Of a DNA stretch of 64,000 bases, positions 55,601 through 64,000 are shown in pieces (position 1 is the stretch's first letter; the number at the start of each line of letters is the position of its first letter). A model generated the notes under the pieces. That model was not told where the DNA came from. It ran no database searches and saw only the letters and a list, made by a program, of their open reading frames with translations. The stretch is taken from positions 1,219,501 through 1,283,500 of the forward strand of contig JAEMWC010000124.1 of NCBI GenBank assembly GCA_016490735.1, in the 5' to 3' direction. This stretch comes from Pachyseris speciosa (taxonomy: Eukaryota; Cnidaria; Anthozoa; Scleractinia; Pachyseridae). The position numbers and the translations under genes are program-made.

Positions 55601-57330
55601 GACAAATGGGTGAAAGCATCCGAGTGTGAGGGAGAGAAGTCGTGGTTCCCCTACGACTGGTTCGATTCGCCTGACAAACTCTATTTCCCTTGGCTTCCCC
55701 CCCACTCGGAATGGTATTCCAAATGCGCAACGAACACGTGCTGAGAGAAGAAGAGCACGCAAGATGTGTCCAGTTGGTTCCAGGACAGGGGAATGAAAAC
55801 AATCGCCGACTGGCTGCAGTACTATAACAACTTGGATGTAGCCCCAGGCCTGGAAGCAGTGGAAAAAATGCGGGCCTTCTACACCAAGAAAGGAATCTAC
55901 ATGAAAGACGCGATGTCGATCCCCGGGGTAAGCATCCACTATCTCCCGCGGCGCAATCAAACGAGGGGCGGACCTTTGGACCCCAAGGAAAGAAGCTTTC
56001 GACATGTTGAAAGGGGCGGTGGTCGGTGAGCCAAGTATTGTTTTCACAAGGTACCACGAAGTTCAAAAACCAAAAATCCGAGACCACCAATATCAAAACC
56101 CCCACCTCTGCCAGAAAATCCTCGGCTATGACGCCAACGCGTTGTACCTGTCGACAATTGCACAGGACATGCCTTGCGGCCCGGAAAAAGTTTCTCACTA
56201 CACAGAGCCGGCCAGAGCTCAGACAGAGGTGGACATCCAGATTCCCGAACGTTTGTGACCCAAGTTCGAGGAGATGTGCCCATTCTTCCACAACACGGAA
56301 GTGCCGGCCGAAGCTGTCCCCCAACACATGTTCGACTATTTGGAGAGAACCGGAAGGGCTCGTGGGAATGGAAGGAAGTTGGTCGGCGCGCTTTCTGCAA
56401 AGAAGATACTCCTCTTCGCCCCTCTGCTGCAGTGGTACATCGACCACCGTGCAAGGATAACAGCAGTGTATCGTACAATTGACTGCAAAGCCGCCAAACC
56501 CTTTGTCTGGTTCGTGGAAGAAGTCACAAAAGCCAGGAGAACCGGGGACACCGACAAAAGCAAAGCACTTCTCGCCGACATGTTCAAACTGCTTGGGAAC
56601 AGTGCGTACGGGAAAATGATCGAGGCAGTCGAGCGGCAGACGAACGTGACCTACAGAAAAGACGAGAAGACTGTCGACCGGACAATGCGTAGTCGAGGAT
56701 CTCGAGGAAATCGGCAGCGCGTACGAGCTGGAAAAACGAAAGGCAAAGGTGACGATCAATCGTCCCTTCCAGATCGGAAACGCAGTGTACCAACTCGCAA
56801 AGCTGCGGATGCTGGAATTCTACTACGACTTTTTGGACAAGTACGTTGACCGGAAAGACTTCGAGTTGATGCAAATGGATACCGACAGCAACTATCTGGC
56901 GATATCGGGGGAGAAGCTGGAGGATGTCGTGCTTCCGTGCATGCGAAAGGAATTCGAGGCCGACAAAAAGAACTGGCTGGCGTGGGACAAGTGGAGCGGC
57001 CGGACGCCAAGGCTGTTCAAACTCGAGTGTGTGGGAGAGCGGATGATTGCGCTCTGCTTGAAGTGCTACTTCGTGGATGTCGACGGAAAGTACGCGAAGT
57101 TCTCCTCAAAGCGAAGCGGCAAAACGAAATTCGTTGGGAGCGGTTCGAAGCTGCGCTCGAGGGACACAAGGACATGGCGGAGAACACAGGCTTCCGAATG
57201 CACGAGGAGGAGATGGTCACATATCGTCAGAGGAAACTGGGACTTTCTGCCTAATACGACAAGCGATACGTGTTGCCCGACGGAATACACACAGAACCGA
57301 TCGAGTACCACCTTTTGAATGAGTTTCGAC
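52641..57330 (+). pseudogene. Protein-primed DNA polymerase B of Polinton-3
   Basis: The ATG at 52641 opens a Pro/Arg-rich leader. At 53129-53674 comes an N-terminal domain with LCFWRCLAVHRGARPDRCER. After an inserted element, a C2H2-like CEQRFTGLGDLHRHANGRC, then an endonuclease-like THIHHALCGHGGERHI and VDGYDPTTKTIFQFHGCAYH. The exonuclease has IIYDFEAFGDS (Asp and Glu of Exo I) and LGFDSGKYDLNLI (Exo II). The polymerase has motif A GYDANALYLS (about 56130), motif B KLLGNSAYGK (about 56595) and motif C MQMDTDSNY (about 56878), then GLFKLE-type RLFKLECVGERMIAL. All catalytic motifs survive, but spread over three frames with at least five breaks (near 52900, 53674, 55744, 56000, 56258, 56700, 57110). 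Confidence 0.9.
53732..54543. mobile_element. 812 bp MITE-like element inside polymerase gene
   Basis: Starts ggtcaagtaatacgggcaac and ends gttgcccgtattacttgacc. The inverted arms reach about 135-150 bp (53732-53868 and 54395-54543), with internal variants of the same motif (tttgcccgtattaccgc / gcggtaatacgggcaaa). Polymerase homology stops before and resumes after it. The flanks (tttaa / cttac) leave the target duplication unresolved. No transposase frame inside. Confidence 0.85.
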
Positions 57331-57575
57331 GTTATATGGAGCGGCAAAACATAATTCCTGTTTGCACACAGACGCAAAGACCAACAAGAATCATTGTTTG
57401 CACGAGATGCAGGGGATGCAAATTACAAGATGCCTGCTTGGTTTGTTTGCGAGAAGACAAATTGCACAGATTACCTGAGTTCTCAACATTGTATTCTGAC
57501 AAGTACCATGAAATTATTCCAAGGAGTTATTACGAAAGGAAGAGATGGGTGGAGAATCTCAAAAGTCTGAAGTGA
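57331..57575 (+). CDS. Cys-rich extension or separate fragment after polymerase
   Basis: The frame running on from the polymerase end contains RRYMERQNIIPVCTQTQRPT, then CTRCRGCKLQDACLVCLRED (a C-x2-C-x2-C...C-x2-C cluster) and ends YYERKRWVENLKSLK at 57575. Base composition drops sharply from GC-rich to AT-rich near 57325, so this may belong to another element joined here rather than to the polymerase. The Cys pattern suggests zinc binding. Not recognised. Confidence 0.4.
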
Positions 57576-57619
57576 GGTTAGTCGGGAGCAACTGTATTTG
57601 GTGGAAAAACCATCAATTC

Positions 57620-57650
<31 letters not shown>

Positions 57651-57765
57651 TTAGAACTTATATAGCGCATTTTCCATGTGTATATGATCAATGCGCTTTA
57701 CAAGCAGATGAAATTGGAATTTGGAAATGTTGGTTTTTCTGGAAAGGGGAAAACCGGAGGACCCG

Positions 57766-57809
<44 letters not shown>

Positions 57810-57905
57810 AATCCACATATGACGTCGAGTCCGGAATCGAACCCGGGCCACATTGGTGGAAGGCGAGTGCTCTCACCACTGCGCCAACCCTGCTCCCCAA
57901 TTCTT
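57620..57905 (-). mobile_element. (aat)n plus tRNA-derived SINE
   Basis: On the minus strand the head reads ggggagcagggttggcgcag, with A box tggcgcagtgg and a consensus B box ggttcgattcc (57834-57844). It runs through a body shared with 50515-50680 and a tail with cttatatagcgcattttcc, ending in (att)10 (57620-57650). It truncates the 3' end of the integrase gene. Confidence 0.85.
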
Positions 57906-58854
57906 CCCGCACGAAGCTACGTTTTGGCCCGCCACGAATCCAATACAAAACAGGTTGGTTCCGTTTTGCCATTGCCCACTCGACGGGGTAAGTTCGCAAA
58001 GACCAAAAATGATCAGTCGCCCTTCGCACGCCTCCCTCCAACTCCCCCGGCTGGAAAAGAAATCGAAAGCGTGTTCCAAGGGGCAGCTTTCTTTCTTCCT
58101 TGCCGACAGGTCTTCCATACGGAGCTGTGGCTGGTTCTGCGAATACCCTTTGTCGTTTTATCACATCGACAGGCTTGGGATCTATCAACCGCGTGACTTG
58201 GTTGTTGTTCGCAGCAACAACCCGCGGAAGCCGCTGTACCCACTCCAGTGCCCGCTCCCCTTCGGGCAGGCGCATTTCCAACGCGTATTGGTGGCGAAAC
58301 AACCCCTCCGCCAGCGTTCGGTTCCACCGCTCCACAATTGCTTGGTCGCGTTGTACTTCGGGATGCCCACGTCGGATGGCTGTGCCATTTGCGAGACAGC
58401 ACCCATGAATTTTCGCCCAGTGTCGACTTGCAGCAGTTTCGGCCATTGCAGCGGACCGCGTTTGTAAATTTTCTCGAAAGCCGCAGCAACTTCTTCCGCG
58501 CACTTTGTGGAGAGAGGCTCGGCCTCTTTGTATCTGCTCGCCACATCCACAAATGTCAGCGCGTACTTCCAGAGTTTGCCCCCAACCCTGTCGTGTGGCA
58601 AGAAAAGCAGGTCAGCCTGGTGTACCGCGTTGGGAATGGACACGTCGAACTTCGGGCGAGGAATTTTCGGGGGCGGGGGAGAAAAATTTGCCAAACAGCC
58701 TGTTTGTGCAACCATCTCTTCGCAACCGCTTCCGGGATTCTGGCTTCTTGCGCCAATTTTTTTGCGGCACCCCACCCATTCCAATATCCTTCGGGACTGT
58801 AATAGATTCGCGAAGTCCGCTGTTCTTCCCGTTTCGAAGGAACGTTTGCACATA
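57906..58854 (-). pseudogene. Polinton-3 integrase
   Basis: The ATG at 58854 (minus) reads MCKRSFETGRTADFANLLQS. The core shows KFDVSIPNAVHQADLLFLPH (first Asp), LTFVDVASRYKEAEPLS and LLQVDTGRKFMG (second Asp). After a frameshift near 58355 comes RDQAIVERWNRTLAEGLFRH (Glu). All three catalytic residues remain. A C-terminal LPLGTRFRFLFQPGELEGGV region follows and the gene ends at the SINE (57905). The C-terminal chromodomain usual in some lineages is not seen. It transcribes toward the polymerase gene. Confidence 0.88.
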
Positions 58855-58989
58855 TATATCCGAAAGAAAAAGTCGGCGTTGTTCGGAATCGAGATTGGAG
58901 AAGAAGAGAAACAAAAAGCTTGGCAGGCGTTCGCTGCTCTCAACCCACCTGCGCGCGAAGAAAAAACCGAATGGCATTGCGAAGAGAAG

Positions 58990-59160
58990 ATGGAGGAAAG
59001 ATGGGAAGATTGCGAGCTTCTGTGCCGAAAATGCGGGATGGTACAAAAACTCGACACACTGCTCCTCCCCCGCAGAGAAGAGAGAGGCTGGCTGCCAGTT
59101 GTGATTTCCCAAACCCACATCCGCAAAACTCTGGAAAGATACAACATTCTAACGCAGTGA
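58990..59160 (+). CDS. Small hypothetical protein with CxxC
   Basis: The frame is open from before 58850, and the last in-frame ATG is 58990 (MEERWEDCELLCRKCGMVQK), giving 56 residues ending YNILTQ. C-E-L-L-C-R-K-C could bind metal. It lies head to head with the integrase start region. Composition matches the GC-rich element. Not recognised; could also be a 5' extension from near 58850. Confidence 0.35.
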   Translation: MEERWEDCELLCRKCGMVQKLDTLLLPRREERGWLPVVISQTHIRKTLERYNILTQ

Positions 59161-59423
59161 ACACCCAGGCGTTGCCTGGAGGACGAGAGTGTGGCGCGGC
59201 GCGGTGGGAGTTTTTGGGAAATGTCATACACGAGTTCGCGAACTTTCCCGAATCAGACAAGCGGTCGGTGAATTACGTTTGTTTCTTTCACGAGTATTTC
59301 GAAGCGGTTCCAGGGGAAGTTTGGCCGCGTAAAATTTCGCAAGAATTTCACTAGCTTTTGAGAAAATCCGACCAAAGACACGGCAAAAGGCGAAAGAAAG
59401 GTTCGACAGGTGGTGGAACGTTG

Positions 59424-59943
59424 TCAATTCACAGTGAAATGTTCGGCGTACTTCGCCAGGATTTTTTCGGGGATTTCCATGCGGTGGTCGGAAACGAAGT
59501 CGTCGATCATTTTCAGCTTGTCGAGAAACTTCTCTGCGTCGAAAGGTTCTTCCCTGAGATGGAACCGGATAGCATCCAGTATTTTTTTGTATTCCACTGG
59601 GGCGAAGCTGGCCTTTTCGGCCTTTCTGTCGTATTTCTTCGCCATCGCGACAATTTTCACGACAGCACCAATCGCTGTCAGCCCGGCAATGACAGCAGGA
59701 TTGAGAGTAATCCCTCCCGCGACAGCTCCAGTCAAAACAGCTTTTCCAGCAACCACGTTGCAAAGCAAGTTTTGTACGCTGAAACGTTCGGAAAAGTTTT
59801 TCGTAGCCCCAATGTTTCTTGTGGTGAAAAGCGAAGAGCCGCTTCAACATATCGACAGTGTCCTTCGGAAGGGTCGGGTCGATGTGGTTGAAGTCAAAGA
59901 TGTTGAGAGGGGGAGGCCGAGGTTTTCTTTTCAGAACCCGCAT
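59424..59943 (-). pseudogene. Hydrophobic Polinton protein, one frameshift
   Basis: The ATG at 59943 (minus) gives MRVLKRKPRPPPLNIFDFNH and DMLKRLFAFHHKKHWGYEKL. A frame change near 59770 leads to LLCNVVAGKAVLTGAVAGGI, TLNPAVIAGLTAIGAVVKIV (Gly/Ala-rich hydrophobic segment) and a helical end (EKFLDKLKMIDDFVSDHRME) with a stop at 59424. Layout parallels the Polinton-2 hydrophobic protein: basic/helical start, membrane-like centre, charged helix. A membrane-active or internal virion role is an inference. Confidence 0.65.
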
Positions 59944-59964
59944 TGTATATTTTCGGAAAAAATG

Positions 59965-60138
59965 TCAGAAGACGGTGTCGTAAGAAGAGCCAGCTGGTTT
60001 TGCTGCGAGCATGGCTGCGCGAAGTTTTTCCCGCTCGTGCCACTTCGGTTTGCGCGCGCGCAGTGTGCAGGGGCAAACCAGCCGACACTTGTCGCACCAG
60101 GTGTATCTGCAAAGAAAGCTGTCGATTTGGGAGTCCAT
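59965..60138 (-). CDS. Small Cys-rich protein, 57 residues
   Basis: ATG at 60138 (minus), stop at 59965-59967. It begins MDSQIDSFLCRYTWCDKCRL and continues VCPCTLRARKPKWHEREKLR, ending SSYDTVF. The six cysteines (C-x4-C-x2-C-x3-C-x-C) and the basic stretch suggest a zinc-binding, nucleic-acid-binding peptide. It is uninterrupted, on the same strand as its neighbours, 21 bp from each, and made of the same GC-rich sequence. Shorter than usual gene-finding cut-offs. Family not recognised. Confidence 0.5.
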   Translation of the reverse strand: MDSQIDSFLCRYTWCDKCRLVCPCTLRARKPKWHEREKLRAAMLAAKPAGSSYDTVF

Positions 60139-60158
60139 GTATTGAAACGTGAAACCTT

Positions 60159-62281
60159 TCAGGACACGAGGTCGAATTCCACTTTTGCGAGGTTGTTTTT
60201 AAGCCCTTTCATCTCAAACAAAAGGCGGTGAATATTCGTGAGGGAGGAAACGAATTGAGTGGTGTTCCACCACCCGTCCACCCCGCGGCCGATACTGTGT
60301 TCGTTTGTCGACCGCAACGCCCCATTTCGGTCAAAGGTTTTGTAACGGAAAACCACACCTCTCTCCAAAGGTTCCGAAAATAGAACCTCGATGTGTTCAA
60401 TCTTTTTGAAAAGCGACAACGGCAACATATCCTCCAGCGTGAAACTGAAGAAACTGTCGGTATCCCGAGAACCGGAAAGGGAGGCACTTTTCACTCGATA
60501 ACGCATGCCCGGCCAAAACACCGGTTTTGAAAAGCGGACGGCGCCGTCTCGGTCCGTGAACAAAAGGTCGTCATTGTCATAAACCGCATTGTTAGTTTAA
60601 TTCAAATTCCCTCCCAATTTCGGTTGGTGAATCAAATAAGTGTTCATGTCAAGGTCCTTCAGCATTGTCATTTTCCCATCTGTTCCCTCGAACAACGTTG
60701 CTCCCTCATCTTTGACATAGTGCCCGTCCAGGTCCAAATCATCGCCCAGTTTCGGTTGGTAAAGGGAAAGCCCATCCAGATCCAGGGCAGCTCCCATTAT
60801 CATCCCACCCACGCTTCCGTGGAATAACGTTAGGCCGCCGCTGTGAAGGTTTTTGCCATTCAAATCCAAGTCGGTTTGCATGGTCATTCTTCCATTTTCC
60901 CCAGTCCAGACCTGATCAAAGACAGACGAAGGCACATTCGAAACCAACCCCTGGACACAAGGTATCGAATCCGTTGACATTCCATGCAAATCGAGATAGA
61001 TGTAGTTGGGGTCGCGCTCGACCAGCTGTGAAATTGCAGCAAAGTTTTCACAAAGGACGCAGCCGAACCGATCGCAGGGTTTTCGAGGCCTGCCGCGCTA
61101 TCGAAATCGTGGTCCCGCTGGCGTTAACACTGACAGTCCGCATCTCTGGCGGAAAGTATTCGACAACGAAGGCCAAGAGGCAGTTTGAAGAGATTGAACC
61201 CGAGGCGCGAGCAGTACTGGTTGCGGCAATCATCGTCTTTCTTCAACGTGAAGAAGTACGCCCTTTTGTCGATCGAATGGGGTGAGGCAGCCAAGTCGTT
61301 GATGCGCAGAACTGTGATGTTGTTTTCACTCGAAGACTCGTTGATGTAGTCCATCAGATATTCGAAGGGGCTCGGTTGGTGGCCGGAACAAATGAGCCGC
61401 ATCGACATATCTTTTGTTGACACCATCGCCAGTGTTCACGGGGTCTTTGACGTTCGCAATTTCGTTGTTGTGTATATCGATTGCCCCCGCCATTTGCCCG
61501 CCCTCAAGTTTGAGAAAAGGCGCTTGGTCGACATAAATTTTGTTTGCAACATCTTTGTCGGCTGCTGGTGCCCCGACATTTTGTGATTGTCCAGACCCAG
61601 ATCCCCGTACACTGCTGTTGACCCATCTCTTCGGACGAAATACTCGTCGACATATCGTTTGTTCACTGCGTCTGCCGCGGAGAGATATGGGGCAAGGTCG
61701 GTGATCGCGTTGTCGTTCATGTTCAAGTCTTTTTGCGCGATCACGTCGAATTTGGTTCGCAGTCCCTCATCCACGTATTTTTTGTTGGCAGCGTTTTCAG
61801 CGGGGATGCTGGAATCAACGTCTTTCAAATCTTCAATGGCATACCCAGCCATATTCAGATCACCCAGTGCCGGGTCGCTTCCGTCCCGTTTCAAACAAAG
61901 CGTGATTTCAGAGTCGACATAGCTTTTGTTCGTGTCATCGAGGTCGTTCACAGCGTAAACCATGTTGGTGACAAGGTTTCGCCCCATGTCGAGATCGCCT
62001 GTCATCGCGATGCTGCCGTCTCTTTTGAAGTCATCCGAGCCGGTCGGGACTTATGGCCCTTGCGGGCCTTGCGCACCTGGTGGTCCTTGCAGTCCTCTTG
62101 TCCCTCGAGGCCCCGCAGGCCCGTGTGGACCGGTTGGACCTTGCACGCCGGTCGGTCCTGCGGGACCGGGATCTCCTTTCTCTCCATGTCGGCCTCGCGG
62201 ACAAGGAGGACCACGGGGGCCGGGTTTTCCTTCTCCCACTCTTCGAAAAAAGCTTCCTGGAAGTTCGTTCAACCACCCCAT
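60159..62281 (-). pseudogene. Collagen-tailed fibre-like protein of Polinton-3
   Basis: The ATG at 62281 (minus) follows the ATPase stop by 7 bp. The N-terminus [15 protein letters not shown] leads into collagen repeats ([20 protein letters not shown] and similar). Next come phage-fibre-like repeats, each L-D-M-x-x-N-x-I-x-x-L-x...A-x-N-K-x-[44 protein letters not shown]. Further frames add LRINDLAASPHSIDKRAYFF, LAFVVEYFPPEMRTVSVNAS, VPSSVFDQVWTGENGRMTMQ and a final beta-rich domain (60159-60563). Several frameshifts. By analogy with phage and adenoviral fibres it would project from the particle and bind surfaces. Confidence 0.75.
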
Positions 62282-62288
62282 GGCTTTT

Positions 62289-62920
62289 CTATATTTTCTC
62301 GTCGAAATTTTTCTTTATTTCTTTCCTCGGCTTGTCGTAATAAAAAAGAAAATTTTTGCTGCTTGAACGGTCCAGAAGGACGGGATCCACCCCCAGATCG
62401 GCGGCGATCCGCCTGTTCTCTCTTGGAAGGAAAGAAAAAATGCAGAATTGGCTGCAGTTGTCGCGGATGTTCTTGGGAGTTTTGAAAAAGTCCTGCGAAA
62501 GATAAATCACAGCGCAGTTGCGGTGCCGCCCGTTTATGAGATAGTTTATTATGTCGTCTTGGTTCTTTTCGTAAACCAGGTCGTCGAACACGACAATTTT
62601 CTGGTTGTCGGGCGGGAGATCCTCGAGCGGAACAATGTCGTCGCCGGGATGCGCTTCGACGACTTCATAGCCGACCTTGGGGTTGATTCTTTCGGCGAAG
62701 TCCCCCAGAAGCGCCTGGTATTTGTTTTGGTGAAGGTTCTTCGAGAAAAGCAGAACCTTGTCGAACTCCAACAGCTGGTAAAGCATCTGCAGCAGGATGT
62801 TTGTCTTGCCGGAACCGCTGGGCCCACAAATCAGCATCCAGAAAATGTCCTCGGCATGGACGGGTCGCCTTGCAGCCAATTTGTTTTCACAGAGCCGGGA
62901 TCATAGTTCGGAATTTTCAT
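62289..62920 (-). pseudogene. Polinton-3 packaging ATPase, nearly intact
   Basis: The likely ATG is 62920 (minus), MKIPNYDPGSVKTNWLQGDP, the usual start of these ATPases. A single frameshift near 62850 separates it from the main frame, which runs IFWMLICGPSGSGKTNILLQ (perfect P-loop) through KIVVFDDLVYEKNQDDI (Walker B) and INGRHRNCAVIYLSQDFF to a stop at 62289. About 200 residues, normal for the family. It would pump DNA into capsids. Start divergent from the + strand gene by 27 bp. Confidence 0.88.
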
Positions 62921-62947
62921 TCTCCATATACTCCTCCGCGAGAAATT

Positions 62948-63313
62948 ATGTCTTGGAAGAAGCGACGAGAGCGAGCGGCGACCGAAGCCGCGCTGGAGAA
63001 ACAAGAAGACGAGATCTGGCAAGCTTTCAAACGAGACAAACTCGCAAAGGCGATGGGGGAAATCAAAGCGGAGCGGGTTTTCAAACCGATCACAAAACGG
63101 TTGGGCGACCCCACCCAGGCTGAACAACCACCTGAAGAGGGCCCAGACTACGCGATGGAGGAGTTCGACAGAATCAACCCGTTCGATTGGGAGAATTTTC
63201 AGCCGGAGGCCGCCCCCACACCTCCTCCTTCGCCAGTCGACGACGAAGACGAATTAGGCGAAATGAAGAGGACGAAGCAACAGTTACTGCATCTGAGGGA
63301 GAAGGAGACTTGA
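62948..63313 (+). CDS. Charged small Polinton protein
   Basis: ATG at 62948, 121 codons to 63313. It begins MSWKKRRERAATEAALEKQE with a basic then acidic helix (EIWQAFKRDKLAKAMGEIKA), followed by FKPITKRLGD, an acidic NPFDWENF phrase, a proline run and an Asp/Glu cluster. The same start (MSWKKRR...) is typical of a gene facing the ATPase in cnidarian Polinton-like elements. Its end near 63313 may be premature, as composition turns AT-rich there. Function unknown. Confidence 0.6.
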   Translation: MSWKKRRERAATEAALEKQEDEIWQAFKRDKLAKAMGEIKAERVFKPITKRLGDPTQAEQPPEEGPDYAMEEFDRINPFDWENFQPEAAPTPPPSPVDDEDELGEMKRTKQQLLHLREKET

Positions 63314-63417
63314 TCACAAACAGACATGACCAAGAGTTTGTTTCTCGAAAGACACAGACATATGAAGATGACATTTGCACCAAGTTAGATAATTATGAAC
63401 GACTTCCTTGTTTACAT

Positions 63418-63437
63418 AAAAATTTGGTTTATCAACG

Positions 63438-63468
<31 letters not shown>

Positions 63469-63556
63469 GGATTCGATTTAGCTAATCGAATCCCTATACG
63501 GTGGTCAATTTACATTATCAACTCCGTTGATAAACCAAATTTTTGTGTCTCACTCC

Positions 63557-63602
<46 letters not shown>

Positions 63603-63606
63603 TTCC
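63418..63606. mobile_element. Penelope terminal fragment in inverted-repeat form
   Basis: 63484-63606 matches the minus strand of 21485-21600: ggtggtcaatttacattatc, aactccgttgataaacc and ccaccgacgcagcaccacag, ending aactaatcccctttatt. 63418-63478 is an inverted copy of its first 61 bp, forming a hairpin. Short inverted pseudo-LTR pieces at insertion edges are a known habit of Penelope-like elements. Confidence 0.85.
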
Positions 63607-63758
63607 CTTGCTTACATAGCTTTTCTGTTTTTCACTTGCTTTCAAAGTGTACAACGCCAAAAAAAGAAGAAACTTTGTTTACTCATTTCACCGGATTTAA
63701 TTCTCATGGTGAGTTTACAAATACTTTACAGTTTTTACTACCAAACCGTGACAGGAAA

Positions 63759-64000
63759 ATGTTAATCTACTGGAATACCGAAGCTAGGAAAAATAGTATC
63801 ATTGATACAGAAACAATGTTTGAGAGTGGGAGTAATGATTCAGATGATCTCATTGACGATAAGGAGGTAAACATTGGGAGGAAATTGCCGGTCGAGGATG
63901 AGTACCTCCTTGCGTTAATGAGACTAAGAATGGGCTTATCAGTCATAGATTTGGGAGAAAGGTTTTGTGTTAGTCAGAGCACTGTAAATAATATAATTCT
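63759..64000 (+). CDS. Transposase-like protein with N-terminal HTH, cut by window end
   Basis: ATG at 63759, open to the last base (about 80 codons). After an acidic stretch (ESGSNDSDDLIDDKEV) comes KLPVEDEYLLALMRLRMGLS followed by VIDLGERFCVSQSTVNNII. This is the helix-turn-helix that precedes the DDE nuclease in Harbinger/ISL2EU-type transposases and related THAP-linked proteins. An acceptor-like tag (gtgacag at 63748-63754) just upstream leaves room for earlier exons. The catalytic part is beyond the window. Confidence 0.7.
   Translation, partial: MLIYWNTEARKNSIIDTETMFESGSNDSDDLIDDKEVNIGRKLPVEDEYLLALMRLRMGLSVIDLGERFCVSQSTVNNII

Larger units (their letters stand above)
52641..63313. mobile_element. 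Polinton-like element (Polinton-3), GC-rich, decayed
   Basis: Gene order: protein-primed polymerase B (+), integrase (-), small ORF (+), hydrophobic protein (-), small Cys-rich protein (-), collagen/repeat fibre (-), packaging ATPase (-), charged small protein (+). The coding parts are visibly GC-richer than the AT-rich flanks. An 812 bp MITE-like element interrupts the polymerase gene and a SINE block sits between polymerase and integrase. Capsid and protease genes were not found. The right edge is replaced by AT-rich sequence and a Penelope fragment after 63313, so the element is incomplete or rearranged. Confidence 0.8.

Noticed and set aside
54701..56759. Long minus-strand open frames (up to 448 codons) opposite the polymerase
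   Set aside because: They mirror GC-rich polymerase coding sequence on the other strand and show no domain of their own.
61733..62485. 250-codon + strand frame opposite the fibre and ATPase genes
   Set aside because: It is the complement of collagen and ATPase coding sequence; the minus-strand reading has clear motifs.

Overview
The window looks like animal (metazoan) nuclear DNA, most likely from a cnidarian such as a stony coral. The coral assignment is inference from the mix of mobile elements, not from a marker sequence. The one clear host gene is the 3' end of a SIRT6-type sirtuin on the + strand: exons 39798-39878, 41121-41244 and 42729-42992, with consensus splice sites and consistent reading phase. 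Almost everything else is mobile elements and their wreckage. No rRNA, intact tRNA gene, CRISPR array or prokaryotic operon was seen.

Layout. 1-2.8 kb: gene-poor repeats. 2.8-6.5 kb: decayed DIRS-like tyrosine-recombinase retrotransposon (- strand). 7.5-9.2 kb: large foldback holding a Ty3/Gypsy gag scrap and a MITE. 9.75-14.65 kb: decayed Ty3/Gypsy element with recognisable LTRs, broken further by a MITE and a tRNA-derived SINE. 17-20 kb: SINE-like and MITE-like insertions. 20.75-23.45 kb: head-to-tail Penelope-like elements with a hammerhead-like motif between them. 24.85-37.27 kb: a complete Polinton/Maverick insertion by its ends (about 400 bp inverted repeats, perfect 6 bp target duplication), carrying decayed integrase, two related FY-family genes, a core-type protein, major capsid protein, adenain-type protease, packaging ATPase and two small genes, but no detectable DNA polymerase. 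39.8-43 kb: SIRT6. 45.6-48.8 kb: fragment of a second Polinton-like element. 50.34-51.84 kb: inverted-repeat element containing a LINE tail and a SINE. 52.6-63.3 kb: a third, GC-rich Polinton-like element with protein-primed polymerase B, integrase, a hydrophobic protein, a small Cys-rich protein, a collagen/repeat fibre, a packaging ATPase and a divergent small gene. 63.4-64 kb: a Penelope terminal fragment and the start of a transposase-like HTH protein cut by the window edge.

How the genes work together. In Polintons the polymerase copies the element, the integrase inserts it, the ATPase packages DNA, the protease matures capsid proteins, and the capsid, penton-like and fibre proteins would form a particle. 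Here nearly every one of these genes has frameshifts, stops, deletions or insertions, so all three copies look like fossils. SINEs and MITEs inside them give relative insertion ages.

Recognition of protein families rests on reading motifs by eye. No alignment or database search was run.
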